DNA of 64,000 nt, from contig NZ_LJYW01000001.1 in the NCBI RefSeq assembly GCF_001305515.1, positions 792,307-856,306 on the forward strand, in the 5' to 3' direction. Below, in pieces: positions 54,591 to 64,000 of the stretch. A program made the translations under genes and the position numbers. The stretch's first letter is position 1. Every line of letters begins with the position of its first letter. This DNA comes from Prosthecodimorpha hirschii. GTDB taxonomy: Bacteria > Pseudomonadota > Alphaproteobacteria > Rhizobiales > Ancalomicrobiaceae. The notes below the pieces were generated by a model. That model was not told the DNA's origin. It saw nothing but the letters and a program-made list of their open reading frames with translations, and did not search any database.

Positions 54591-55511
54591 GTGACCACCT
54601 GGCTTCTGTCCCTCGACGGTCCCGAAGGGTTCGTCTGCGCGCTCGCCGACCGGATCACCGGCGACGAGCATATCGCGGCCGATGCGGCCGGCGCCTTCGA
54701 TCTCGGCGGCGGCAGCGGCTGGCGGGCCGAGGCGTGGTTCTCGATCCGCCCCGATCTCGCCGAACTGACCGAACGGCTGGTCCTGCATCTCGACGACCCG
54801 GACGCGGCCGGGCGTCTGTCCGGGCTAGCCTTGCGCGCCTATGACGATGCCGACTGGCAGGCGATCGGCCTCGACGGCCTGCCGCCGGTCGCGGCTGGCC
54901 GGTTCCGCGTCTTCGGCGACCACAACCGCCCGGCCGATCCGGCCCGGCTCGGGCGCACCGACCTGGTCATCCAGGCCTCGACGGCCTTCGGCACCGGCGA
55001 CCATGCCTCGACCCAGCTGAGCCTGATGGCGCTGGACCTCGAACTGCGCCGCACGCGCCCGACCAACGTGCTCGATCTCGGCACCGGCACCGGCATTCTC
55101 GGCCTGGCGCTGGCCCGGGCGGTCGCCGACGCCAGAGTGCTGGGCTCCGACATCGAGCCGGTCGCGGTGCGCATGGCGGAGGCCAACCGCGCCGGCAACG
55201 CCGTCTCGCGCCGCTTCCGCGCGCTCCTCGCCGACGGGCTCGACGACATCCGCTTCGCCCGCGCCGCACCCTTCGACCTGGTGCTCGCCAACATCCTGCC
55301 CGATCCGCTCTGCCGCCTCGCCGGCCCGGTCGTCCGCCTGATGGCGCCGGGCGCGCGGCTGGTGGTCGCCGGCTTGCGGATCGGCGAACAGGCCCGGCTG
55401 GTGGCCGCCTACCGGGCGCGCGGGCTCGTGCTGGTGCGCAGGCTGGCCGCGAAGGAATGGGCCTCGCTGACCTTCGAGAAGCCCGCCCGCCGTCATGCAT
55501 TCCTTGGCTGA
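54591..55511 (+). CDS. PrmA-like methyltransferase (divergent copy)
   Basis: A 306-residue class I methyltransferase of the PrmA type. The SAM site VLDLGTGTGILGLALA, the upstream AFGTGDHASTQLSL (PrmA motif with Asp in place of the usual first His), and LANILPDPLCRLA are present. The N-terminal 100 residues are weakly similar to the L11-binding domain of PrmA. The start codon is GTG (54591), 28 bases past the uvrD stop. A second, more canonical copy follows. The substrate of this one is uncertain. Confidence 0.85.
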   Translation: MTTWLLSLDGPEGFVCALADRITGDEHIAADAAGAFDLGGGSGWRAEAWFSIRPDLAELTERLVLHLDDPDAAGRLSGLALRAYDDADWQAIGLDGLPPVAAGRFRVFGDHNRPADPARLGRTDLVIQASTAFGTGDHASTQLSLMALDLELRRTRPTNVLDLGTGTGILGLALARAVADARVLGSDIEPVAVRMAEANRAGNAVSRRFRALLADGLDDIRFARAAPFDLVLANILPDPLCRLAGPVVRLMAPGARLVVAGLRIGEQARLVAAYRARGLVLVRRLAAKEWASLTFEKPARRHAFLG

Positions 55512-55602
55512 GCCTCCGGCACTGGACCGGCCGCCCGCTGCCGTGCCAGAACAGCGGCCCTGACCGATCCCGCCCCTCCATCGTCCCCGCCGCGGAGCCG
55601 CC

Positions 55603-56490
55603 ATGCCCACCGTCCAGGTCCGTCTCACCGCCGGCTTCGAGGAAGCCCGCCGGATCGCCGACCTGCTGGAGGATGCCTTCGAGTTGGAGGGCTTCCCGGT
55701 CACGCTCGAGGAGACGCCGGCCTACAGCAATGTCTGGACCGTGTTCGCCCTGGTGCTCGACAGCGAGCCGGGCGAGGCGATCGAGCGGGTGATCGACGTG
55801 CTCGGCGCGGATGCCTTCGGGCTGGAACCGCAGGCGACCGTGCTCGACGAGGGCACCAACTGGATCGCGCTCAGCGAGGAGATCCGCCACCCTGTTCAGG
55901 CCGGCCGCTTCTTCGTCCATGGCAGCCACGACCGCATCCGGCGGCCGCCGACCGGCCAGTCGATCGAGATCGACGCCGAACTGGCCTTCGGCACCGGCCA
56001 CCACGCCACCACCTGGGCCTGCCTCGCCGCGCTCGACCGCCTGTTCAAGAAGGACCGTTACGCCCGCCCGCTCGACCTCGGCACCGGCACCGGGCTCCTG
56101 GCCATCGCGATCGCACGGGTGCTGCGCGTCAAGGTGCTGGCGACCGACATCGACCCGGTCGCCGTCACGATCGCCCGCGGCAACGTGCGGCTGAACGGCG
56201 TCGGCGGGCTGGTCGAATGCCTGGTCGCCGACGGCATGCGCGCGCGCCGGCTGATGGAGCAGGCGCCCTACGATCTGGTCGTCGCCAACATCCTGGCGCG
56301 CCCGCTGATGCGGCTGGCCGCGCCGGTGGCGCGCACGCTCGCCCCGCGCGCGACCGTCGTCCTGTCGGGCCTGCGCACCAGCGACGCCCCCAAGGTCCTC
56401 GCCGCCTGGCGGATGCAGGGCCTCCATCTCGACGATGCCATCGAACGCGACGACTGGATGGCGCTGATCCTGCGCAACAGCCGCGCCTGA
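55603..56490 (+). CDS. prmA: Ribosomal protein L11 methyltransferase
   Basis: It trimethylates ribosomal protein L11. The 295-residue protein shows an N-terminal ribosomal-binding domain (LEDAFELEGFPVTLEETPAYSNVW), the family block AGRFFVHGSHDR, then IEIDAELAFGTGHHATT, the SAM motif DLGTGTGLLAIAIA and VANILARPLMRLA. This agrees with alphaproteobacterial PrmA. It stands between the PrmA-like gene and aminopeptidase P; two adjacent paralogues are unusual. Confidence 0.93.
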   Translation: MPTVQVRLTAGFEEARRIADLLEDAFELEGFPVTLEETPAYSNVWTVFALVLDSEPGEAIERVIDVLGADAFGLEPQATVLDEGTNWIALSEEIRHPVQAGRFFVHGSHDRIRRPPTGQSIEIDAELAFGTGHHATTWACLAALDRLFKKDRYARPLDLGTGTGLLAIAIARVLRVKVLATDIDPVAVTIARGNVRLNGVGGLVECLVADGMRARRLMEQAPYDLVVANILARPLMRLAAPVARTLAPRATVVLSGLRTSDAPKVLAAWRMQGLHLDDAIERDDWMALILRNSRA

Positions 56491-56496
56491 CCCCTA

Positions 56497-56539
56497 GAGC
56501 AACCTGCGATCGGGTGGAACGCCCGATCGCAGGTTGCTC
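56497..56539. terminator. Long hairpin after prmA
   Basis: An 18-bp perfect inverted repeat (GAGCAACCTGCGATCGGG/CCCGATCGCAGGTTGCTC) with a 7-base loop starts 6 bases past the prmA stop. It is followed by AT-richer sequence without a T-run, and could be a terminator or a dispersed palindromic element. Confidence 0.7.
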
Positions 56540-56553
56540 CAGAGTTAATAATA

Positions 56554-56595
56554 TAGAGCACCTTGTCCGCGTCCTTTCGGACGCGGGCCGCTCTA
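56554..56595. repeat. Second hairpin between prmA and pepP
   Basis: TAGAGC/GCTCTA ends and an inner CCGCGTCC/GGACGCGG stem with a TTTC loop. Together with the hairpin at 56497-56539 it forms a tandem hairpin block of the kind seen as dispersed elements in Hyphomicrobiales; this copy cannot be compared with others from one window. Confidence 0.65.
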
Positions 56596-56622
56596 GCCCC
56601 CCCGATCCGAGGCCGCCCGCCG

Positions 56623-58440
56623 ATGTTCCAGAGCTTCGAAGACATCACCGATCCGACCGTCGGCCCCGTCCGCGTGGCCGCGCTGCGCGCCGAACTCGAC
56701 CGGCGCGGCCTCGACGGCTTCGTCATCCCGCGCGCCGACGAGCACCAGAACGAATATGTCCCGGCCTCCGCCGACCGCCTGCGCTGGCTGACCGGCTTCA
56801 CCGGCTCGGCCGGCGCCGCGATCGTGCTGCGCGACCGCGCCGCGATCCTGGTCGACGGCCGCTACACCCTGCAGGCCCAGGCGCAGGTCGACATGGCGGT
56901 GTTCGACCTGGTCGACATCGTCGAGACCCCGGTCGCCGACTGGCTGGAGAAGAATCTCGCCCCCGGCGCGCGGCTCGGGCTCGACCCCTGGCTGCACACG
57001 ATCGGCGGCATGCGGCGGCTGAAGAAGGCGGCCGAGAAGGCCGGCGCCGAGGTCGTCGCGGTCGACGGCAATCCGCTCGATGCCGTCTGGGCCGACCGGC
57101 CGGCACCGCCGCTCGGCGCGGTGGCGCTGCACCCGCCGGAGCTCGCCGGCGAGACCGCCGCCGCCAAGCTCGGCCGGCTGGCCGGCATCCTGGCCGACCG
57201 CAAGGCCGATGCGGCGATCCTGTCGCAGCCGGATTCGATCGCCTGGGCGTTCAACATCCGCGGCTCGGACGTGTCCCACACCCCGCTGCCGATCTCCTAT
57301 GCGGTGCTGCATCGCGACGGCCGGCCGGAACTGTTCATCGACGGCCGCAAGCTCGGCAACGAGGTCCGCGCCACGCTCGAGGACATCGCCGACATCGCCG
57401 AACCGGCCGCCTTCCCGGCCGCGCTCGCCGCGCTCGGCGCCGCCAAGGCGCAGGTGCTGGTCGATCCGGCCTGGACGTCGGATGCGGTCGCCGGCTCGAT
57501 CACCGCTGCCGGCGGCAGCCTCGTCGAGGGCGAGGACCCGGTGCTGATGCCGCGGGCGCGCAAGAATGCGGCCGAGATCGCCGGCGCGCGCGCCGCGCAT
57601 CTGCGCGATGCGGCCGCCTATGTCGCCTATCTGGCCTGGTTCGACCGCGAGGCGCCGAAGGGCGGGCTCGACGAGATCGCCGCCGTCGAAACGCTGGAGG
57701 CTTTCCGGGCGAAGACCGGCGCGCTGAAGGACATCTCCTTCGACACCATCTCGGGTGCCGGCCCCAACGGCGCGATCGTGCACTACCGCGTGACGCGCGC
57801 CACCAACCGGCCGATCGAGCCGGATTCGGTCTTCCTGCTCGATTCCGGCGCCCAGTATCGCGACGGCACCACCGACATCACCCGCACGCTGGCCGTCGGC
57901 ACGCCCGATGCGGAGGCCCGGCAGCGCGCGACGCTGGTGCTCAAGGGCCATCTCGCCATCTCGATGGCGCGCTTCCCGAAAGGCACCACCGGCGCGCAGC
58001 TCGACACGCTCGCCCGGATCGCGCTGTGGCAGGCCGGCCTCGACTACGACCACGGCACCGGCCACGGCGTCGGCAGCTTCCTGTCGGTCCACGAGGGCCC
58101 GCACCGGATCGCCAAGACCGGGATGGTGGCCTTGGAGCCGGGCATGATCGTCTCCAACGAGCCCGGCTACTACAAGACCGGCGCCTACGGCATCCGGATC
58201 GAGAATCTGGTGCTGGTGACCGAGCCGGAGACCATCCCGGGCGGCGAGCGGCCGATGCTCGGCTTCGAGACGCTGACGCTCGCGCCCTACGACCGGCGCC
58301 TGATCGACACCGCCCTGCTGACCGCCGCCGAACGCGCCTGGATCGACCGCTATCACGAGCGGGTGCGCGCCGCCGTCGGCCCGCTGGTCGATGCCGAGAC
58401 CCGCGCCTGGCTGGACGCCGCCACCGCGCCGCTCGCCTGA
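56623..58440 (+). CDS. pepP: Aminopeptidase P family protein (M24B)
   Basis: A metallopeptidase removing N-terminal residues before proline. The 605-residue protein is the long Xaa-Pro aminopeptidase form with two creatinase-like N-terminal domains and the pita-bread catalytic domain. Metal ligands are the Asp pair in LLDSGAQYRDGTTDITR, the His in GTGHGVGSFLSVHEGP, and the Glu in VSNEPGYYKTG and in IRIENLVLV. ATG 56623 (MFQSFEDI) is used; the frame opens 20 codons earlier without similarity. It follows the PrmA pair in the same direction. Confidence 0.93.
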   Translation: MFQSFEDITDPTVGPVRVAALRAELDRRGLDGFVIPRADEHQNEYVPASADRLRWLTGFTGSAGAAIVLRDRAAILVDGRYTLQAQAQVDMAVFDLVDIVETPVADWLEKNLAPGARLGLDPWLHTIGGMRRLKKAAEKAGAEVVAVDGNPLDAVWADRPAPPLGAVALHPPELAGETAAAKLGRLAGILADRKADAAILSQPDSIAWAFNIRGSDVSHTPLPISYAVLHRDGRPELFIDGRKLGNEVRATLEDIADIAEPAAFPAALAALGAAKAQVLVDPAWTSDAVAGSITAAGGSLVEGEDPVLMPRARKNAAEIAGARAAHLRDAAAYVAYLAWFDREAPKGGLDEIAAVETLEAFRAKTGALKDISFDTISGAGPNGAIVHYRVTRATNRPIEPDSVFLLDSGAQYRDGTTDITRTLAVGTPDAEARQRATLVLKGHLAISMARFPKGTTGAQLDTLARIALWQAGLDYDHGTGHGVGSFLSVHEGPHRIAKTGMVALEPGMIVSNEPGYYKTGAYGIRIENLVLVTEPETIPGGERPMLGFETLTLAPYDRRLIDTALLTAAERAWIDRYHERVRAAVGPLVDAETRAWLDAATAPLA

Positions 58441-58444
58441 TCGG

Positions 58445-59032
58445 TCAGGGCGCCGCCCCGTCGGCGCCACGGCCGCCCTTGCGCTGGCGGCCGGCGCCGC
58501 GATCATCGAAGGCCTCGCCGGCCGCGGCCTCCTCGCCGGCCGGCCAGGCCCAGGCGGACCGACGGGCACGCGTCCGGATGTCGCGCAGACGCGCAAATCC
58601 GGCCGACGTCACCCGGCATACCGCCCCGGCCGGGCTCAGCATCAGGAGACCGCGCGCCGTCAGCGCCGCAATGGTGGCGTGCCGGAAGAACGGACCGGAC
58701 CGGCCGGCCGCATAGCCGCGCCGATAGGCATGCAGCGGCGTCGCCGCGGCCGCCGCCAGAGCCACCCGCTGGGCGGGCGACAGCGGCGCGACCGGCTCGG
58801 GAAGTCCGGAGTCCGCCCGCTGGGCGGGCGACAGCGGTGCGACCGGCTCAGGAAGTCCGGAGTCCGCCCGCTGGGCGGGCGACAGCGGTGCGACCGGCTC
58901 GGGAAGTCCGGAGTCCGCCCGCTGGGCGGGCGACAGCGGTGCGACCGGTTCGGGAAGTCCGGAGGTCGCCCGCCGGGCGGACGACAGCGGCACGACGGGC
59001 TCGGGCATTGCGGAAACGGCTGCGGTCGGCAC
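58445..59032 (-). CDS. Hypothetical protein with 17-residue repeats
   Basis: A 195-residue protein. The first 90 residues are five copies of the repeat SGLPEPVAPLSPAQRAD, the first of them degenerate, and the remainder is a small domain (AYRRGYAAGRSGPFFRHATIAALTARGLLMLSPAGAVCRVTSAGFARL) that looks like a winged-helix-type fold, as found in short conserved proteins of Hyphomicrobiales. The C-terminus is Gly/Ala/Arg-rich. The repeat is encoded by a 51-bp tandem array, so copy number may vary between strains. Function unknown. Start at 59032 is the first ATG. Confidence 0.6.
   Translation of the reverse strand: MPTAAVSAMPEPVVPLSSARRATSGLPEPVAPLSPAQRADSGLPEPVAPLSPAQRADSGLPEPVAPLSPAQRADSGLPEPVAPLSPAQRVALAAAAATPLHAYRRGYAAGRSGPFFRHATIAALTARGLLMLSPAGAVCRVTSAGFARLRDIRTRARRSAWAWPAGEEAAAGEAFDDRGAGRQRKGGRGADGAAP
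58765..59010. repeat. 51-bp tandem repeat (in-frame minisatellite)
   Basis: Copies of a 51-bp unit containing CCCGCTGGGCGGG start at 58765, 58816, 58867, 58918 and (diverged) 58969. The period is a multiple of three and is read in frame by the hypothetical gene on the minus strand. Confidence 0.93.
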
Positions 59033-59172
59033 GATCTTCCTCCGGCTGCCGACCCGGCGCTCCCCAGCCCGGTTCCGGCATCTCCGAAGTTAATGTCGCA
59101 GGACCCATGATGGGCAGTCGGGCAGCCCCCATCAGGACCAGCCCGCAAAGGTCCTTTCCGTAAGGATTTGCC

Positions 59173-61338
<2,166 letters not shown>

Positions 61339-61423
61339 TTATAGCAGGGCCGCGCCCGGAGGACAGCGATCGGTCCGCCCGGCTCCACACCCCGGCCGCG
61401 CCGTGATCCGGTGCGGCGCCGGA

Positions 61424-62470
61424 TCAGGGCCGCTGCTGGATCACTCCGTACCAGCCGAGGCCGCGATAGGTCTCGTAGCCGGGGGTGTGATGGAAGGCGA
61501 CCAGGGTCCCGTCCGGGGCGAACAGGCTGCCCGCCTCCTGGCCCGCCGGCAGGTCGATGCGGTCGCGCAGGACGCCCTGCCCGTCGGAGGCGGCGATCAC
61601 GCGGCGGTCGGCGTCGACCAGAAGCACCCGGCTGCGCGCCCGCTCGTCCTCGGTCAGCCGCACCCCCTCGACGATGGCGCGGGCCTGCGGCGCCCAGTCG
61701 AACTGGATGCCAAGGATGCCGATCAGCCGGCCACGCGGGTCGCCGCCCTCCCGGACCCCGGCCGCATAGGTGGCGACATGGGCGCCGCCGAGCAGCGGTT
61801 CTGCTGAGATGTCGGCGACCGCATAATCGTTGCCGTCGGCGAGCGCGCGCGCCGCGGTGAACCAGGGCCGCCCGGCGGCCGACTGGCCGGCGACCGGAAA
61901 GCGCCCGGGCCGCCCGGACGCCACGATCTGGCCGGACGGATCGCACAGCCAAAGATCGAGATAGACCGTGTAGGCATCCAGGATCACGCCGAGCCGGTGC
62001 GCCGCGAAGGCGGCGGTCTCGGACCCCGGGCGGGCCAGGGCATCGATCATCGCCGAGTCGGTCGCCCACCAGCGCACGTCGCAGCTGCGTTCGTAGAGAT
62101 TGCGGTCGATCAGTTCGACGGCATTGAGGGCGAGGTCGATCAGGCGGCGTCCCTGGGCGGCCGTCGCCATGCGCCGCGCGGTTTCCTCCAGCCGGGCGAT
62201 CTCGCGGATCAGTTCGGTCGAGAAGTCGCCCGACAGGGCCTCGACCTCGGCCGAGATGGCGCGCACCTCCTGGGCGACGACCGCAAAGCCGCGGCCGTGA
62301 TCGCCGGCCTGGTTCGCCTCGATCATAGCATTCAGCGCCAGGATGCGCAGGCGCCCGGTGACCGCCCGGATGCCGGCGATCTTGGTCTCCGTCAGGCTGC
62401 GCGCCTTGACCGCCCCGGAGACCACCATGTCGACCGATACATCCGTCTGACCGAAATGCACTGCCGCCAT
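61424..62470 (-). CDS. Soluble chemoreceptor-like protein with C-terminal Cache sensor
   Basis: A 348-residue protein without a membrane helix. Its N-terminal part (residues about 20-80) contains the methyl-accepting signalling tip (ALNAMIEANQAGDHGRGFA followed by VVAQEVRAIS), which contacts CheA/CheW in chemoreceptors. The remaining 270 residues form a Cache-like sensory domain (ILDAYTVYLDLWLCDPSGQIV, AGRPWFTAARAL, GILGIQFDW). This is the reverse of the usual sensor-first order, and no HAMP domain is seen. ATG 62470 has GGGGA at a good distance; ATG 62476 is possible. No CheA or CheW gene is near. Confidence 0.8.
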   Translation of the reverse strand: MAAVHFGQTDVSVDMVVSGAVKARSLTETKIAGIRAVTGRLRILALNAMIEANQAGDHGRGFAVVAQEVRAISAEVEALSGDFSTELIREIARLEETARRMATAAQGRRLIDLALNAVELIDRNLYERSCDVRWWATDSAMIDALARPGSETAAFAAHRLGVILDAYTVYLDLWLCDPSGQIVASGRPGRFPVAGQSAAGRPWFTAARALADGNDYAVADISAEPLLGGAHVATYAAGVREGGDPRGRLIGILGIQFDWAPQARAIVEGVRLTEDERARSRVLLVDADRRVIAASDGQGVLRDRIDLPAGQEAGSLFAPDGTLVAFHHTPGYETYRGLGWYGVIQQRP

Positions 62471-62783
62471 GCCCATTCCCCGTCCGCGAAGCTGCGTTGT
62501 ACACATCGCTGCGGGAATGTATCGAGATCGGGATATTCTGAAAGACCAAGATACAGGCAATTGATGATTTTCACGCATCCGAAATGTTACGCACGGAGGG
62601 CACCCGCAAAAGCCAGATGCAGCCAAGACTTGTGCTTTCGGTTCGGCACTTCCGACTTTAGAACGATCCGGAATTCTGCGTCAAAGAAGCGCCAATGCAG
62701 CGGCCTCCATCGACGTCAAACCAAAACGGTTTGACGCAGGACGTCTTGATCGTCCGACGATTTGACCGGTGACCGCCGAGCGA
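62471..62783. other. Intergenic region recN-chemoreceptor-like gene
   Basis: About 310 bases, less GC-rich than the surroundings between about 62500 and 62700, presumably with the promoter of the receptor-like gene. Contains the hairpin at 62714-62736. No ORF is supported. Confidence 0.55.
62714..62736 (-). terminator. Hairpin downstream of recN
   Basis: CGTCAAACC/GGTTTGACG, a perfect 9-bp stem with a 5-base loop, 48 bases past the recN stop. The loop carries the T-stretch on the minus strand; no T-run follows the stem. Confidence 0.55.
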
Positions 62784-64000
62784 TCAGGCGCCGGCCATCA
62801 GCCGCGCCGCAGCCGCACGGGCCTCGTCGGTGACCACGGAGCCGGCCAGCATCCGGGCGATCTCCTCGCGCCGTGCCTTGGCGCCGAGCGGCACGACCCG
62901 GGTCGCGACGCGGTCCTCGGCGCCGCCGGCGACCGGCTCCTTGGCGATCAGCAGGTGGGAATCGGCGCGCGCGGCGACCTGCGGCGCATGGGTCACCGAG
63001 ATGACCTGCACCCGTTCGGCCAGGCGTCCCAGCCGGACCCCGATCGCCTCCGCGACCGCCCCGCCGACGCCGGTATCGATCTCGTCGAAGATCAGCGTCG
63101 GCGCCGAGCCGCGGTCGGCGAGCGAGACCTTGAGGGCCAGCAGGAAGCGCGACAGTTCGCCGCCGGACGCGACCTTGAGGATCGGGCCTGCGCGCGTGCC
63201 GGGATTGGTCTGGACATGGAATTCCGCCCGGTCGATCCCCGAGGCCGCGGCCGCGCTCGGCTCCGCGGCGAGATCGACCAGAAAGCGGGCCCGTTCGAGC
63301 TTCAGCGACGGCAGCTCGCCGGCGACCGCCGCTTCCAGCGCCTTGGCGGCCTTGACGCGCGCCGCCGAGAGCGTGCGGGCCGCCGCCATATAGGCGGTCT
63401 CGGCCGCCGCGGCCTCCTCCTCCAGCCGGCCGAGCCGCTCTTCGCCCTGGTCGAGATCGGCCAGATTGGCCGTCATGGTCCGGCGCAGCGCGGCGAGCGC
63501 ATCCGGCGTCACGTCGTGCTTGCGCGCGGCTGCCCGCAGGGCGAACAGGCGCTCCTCGGTCTTCTCCAGCACGCGCGGATCGAAATCGGCCGCCCTGAGC
63601 GCCGCGTCGAGGCCGCCGCGCGCCTCCTCCAGGAGATCGAGCGCCTGGCCGAGCGCCTTGACGACCCCGTCGATGAGGCTCGGTTCGCCCGGCCGGCCGG
63701 GCGCGCCGCCCGCCTTGCGTTCCAGGCGGCGCATCAGGCCGGCCACCGCCGGCACCGGCGACCCCGGCCCGTCGAGCGTGTCGACCGCCTCCTTGAGGTC
63801 GGCGGCGATCTTCTCCGCCTGCATCATGGCGTGGCGCGCACCCGCCAGTTCGGCTTCCTCGCCCGGGACCGGCTTCAGGGCGTCGAGTTCTTCCAGCGCG
63901 GCGCGCAGATAGTCGGCCTCGCGGCGGGTGGCGTCGATCCGCGCCCGCATCTGGTCGCGCTCGCGCGCCGCCTTGCGCCACCGGGTCCAGGCCGCCCCGA
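62784..64000 (-). CDS. recN: DNA repair protein RecN (5' end outside window)
   Basis: The C-terminal 405 residues of an SMC-like ATPase for double-strand break repair; the frame stays open to the window edge. Visible are the coiled-coil arms (RARIDATRREADYLRAALEEL and others), the RecN signature ILKVASGGELSRFLLALKVSLA (ABC signature), the Walker B LIFDEIDTGVGGAVAEAIG, and VISVTHAPQVAARADSHLLI. The end sequence TDEARAAAARLMAGA is normal. It points toward ligA, separated from it by the receptor-like gene. Confidence 0.95.
   Translation of the reverse strand, partial: GAAWTRWRKAARERDQMRARIDATRREADYLRAALEELDALKPVPGEEAELAGARHAMMQAEKIAADLKEAVDTLDGPGSPVPAVAGLMRRLERKAGGAPGRPGEPSLIDGVVKALGQALDLLEEARGGLDAALRAADFDPRVLEKTEERLFALRAAARKHDVTPDALAALRRTMTANLADLDQGEERLGRLEEEAAAAETAYMAAARTLSAARVKAAKALEAAVAGELPSLKLERARFLVDLAAEPSAAAASGIDRAEFHVQTNPGTRAGPILKVASGGELSRFLLALKVSLADRGSAPTLIFDEIDTGVGGAVAEAIGVRLGRLAERVQVISVTHAPQVAARADSHLLIAKEPVAGGAEDRVATRVVPLGAKARREEIARMLAGSVVTDEARAAAARLMAGA

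Noticed and set aside
58765-59010. Regularly spaced repeat that could suggest CRISPR
   Set aside because: Units are contiguous 51-bp copies without unique spacers and are translated in frame; no cas genes nearby.

Overview
The window is chromosomal DNA from a very GC-rich alphaproteobacterium, most likely of the order Hyphomicrobiales (Rhizobiales). The clearest evidence is the circularly permuted two-piece tmRNA with tag ANDNYAPVAVAA, followed by an alpha-type sspB and the DUF4169 plus ribbon-helix-helix pair. The hflK-hflC-DUF2065-degP cluster and a LysR/DUF1127 divergent pair fit the same group. No rRNA, tRNA, CRISPR array, transposase or prophage was recognised. Genes are densely packed on both strands.

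Layout. 1-1.8 kb: the end of a branched-chain amino acid/amide type ABC transporter (two ATPases) plus a DUF1028 protein. 1.9-3.8 kb: leuA with a leucine-rich leader peptide. 4-9.7 kb: a sugar-epimerase-like cupin, a glycosyltransferase, a periplasmic metallophosphoesterase, PhzF, a NUDIX hydrolase and an EEP-family hydrolase. 9.9-13.8 kb: an MgtA-type Mg2+ ATPase and a lower-GC trypsin-like protease with a small companion protein. 14-19.7 kb: ilvC, a multi-pass membrane protein, then ilvN-ilvB behind an Ile/Val/Leu-rich leader peptide and attenuator. 19.9-22.1 kb: a CesT-like type III secretion chaperone and a 472-residue protein of unknown family, a candidate effector pair lying between ilvB and miaA. 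22.5-30.3 kb: miaA, serB, a secreted nucleosidase and the degP/DUF2065/hflC/hflK protein quality-control group. 30.6-33.7 kb: folA, a GNAT acetyltransferase, a class A beta-lactamase and thyA in one orientation. 33.8-38.1 kb: a porin-like protein, LysR, DUF1127 and a PhoD-type phosphatase. 38.3-40.1 kb: ssrA, sspB, DUF4169 and RHH. 40.6-42.1 kb: bacterioferritin and a BFD-like ferredoxin. 42.5-51.6 kb: a large AsmA-like protein, an FAD-linked oxidase, a thioesterase, an MFS transporter and a DUF3616 protein. 51.8-58.4 kb: uvrD, two tandem PrmA-like methyltransferases and aminopeptidase P. 58.4-64 kb: a repeat-bearing hypothetical protein, ligA, a soluble chemoreceptor-like protein with unusual domain order, and recN (cut by the window edge).

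How the parts work together. leuA, ilvC and ilvBN make up much of the Leu/Ile/Val pathway; two of the transcription units carry leader peptides whose codons match their end products. ssrA tags stalled polypeptides and sspB delivers them to ClpXP. HflKC and DegP cover inner-membrane and periplasmic quality control. ThyA and FolA form the thymidylate/folate cycle. Bfr and the BFD-like protein handle iron storage and release, with a possible Irr-type box upstream. The most unusual item is the chaperone plus unknown-protein pair at 19.9-22.1 kb, because no secretion apparatus is present in the window.
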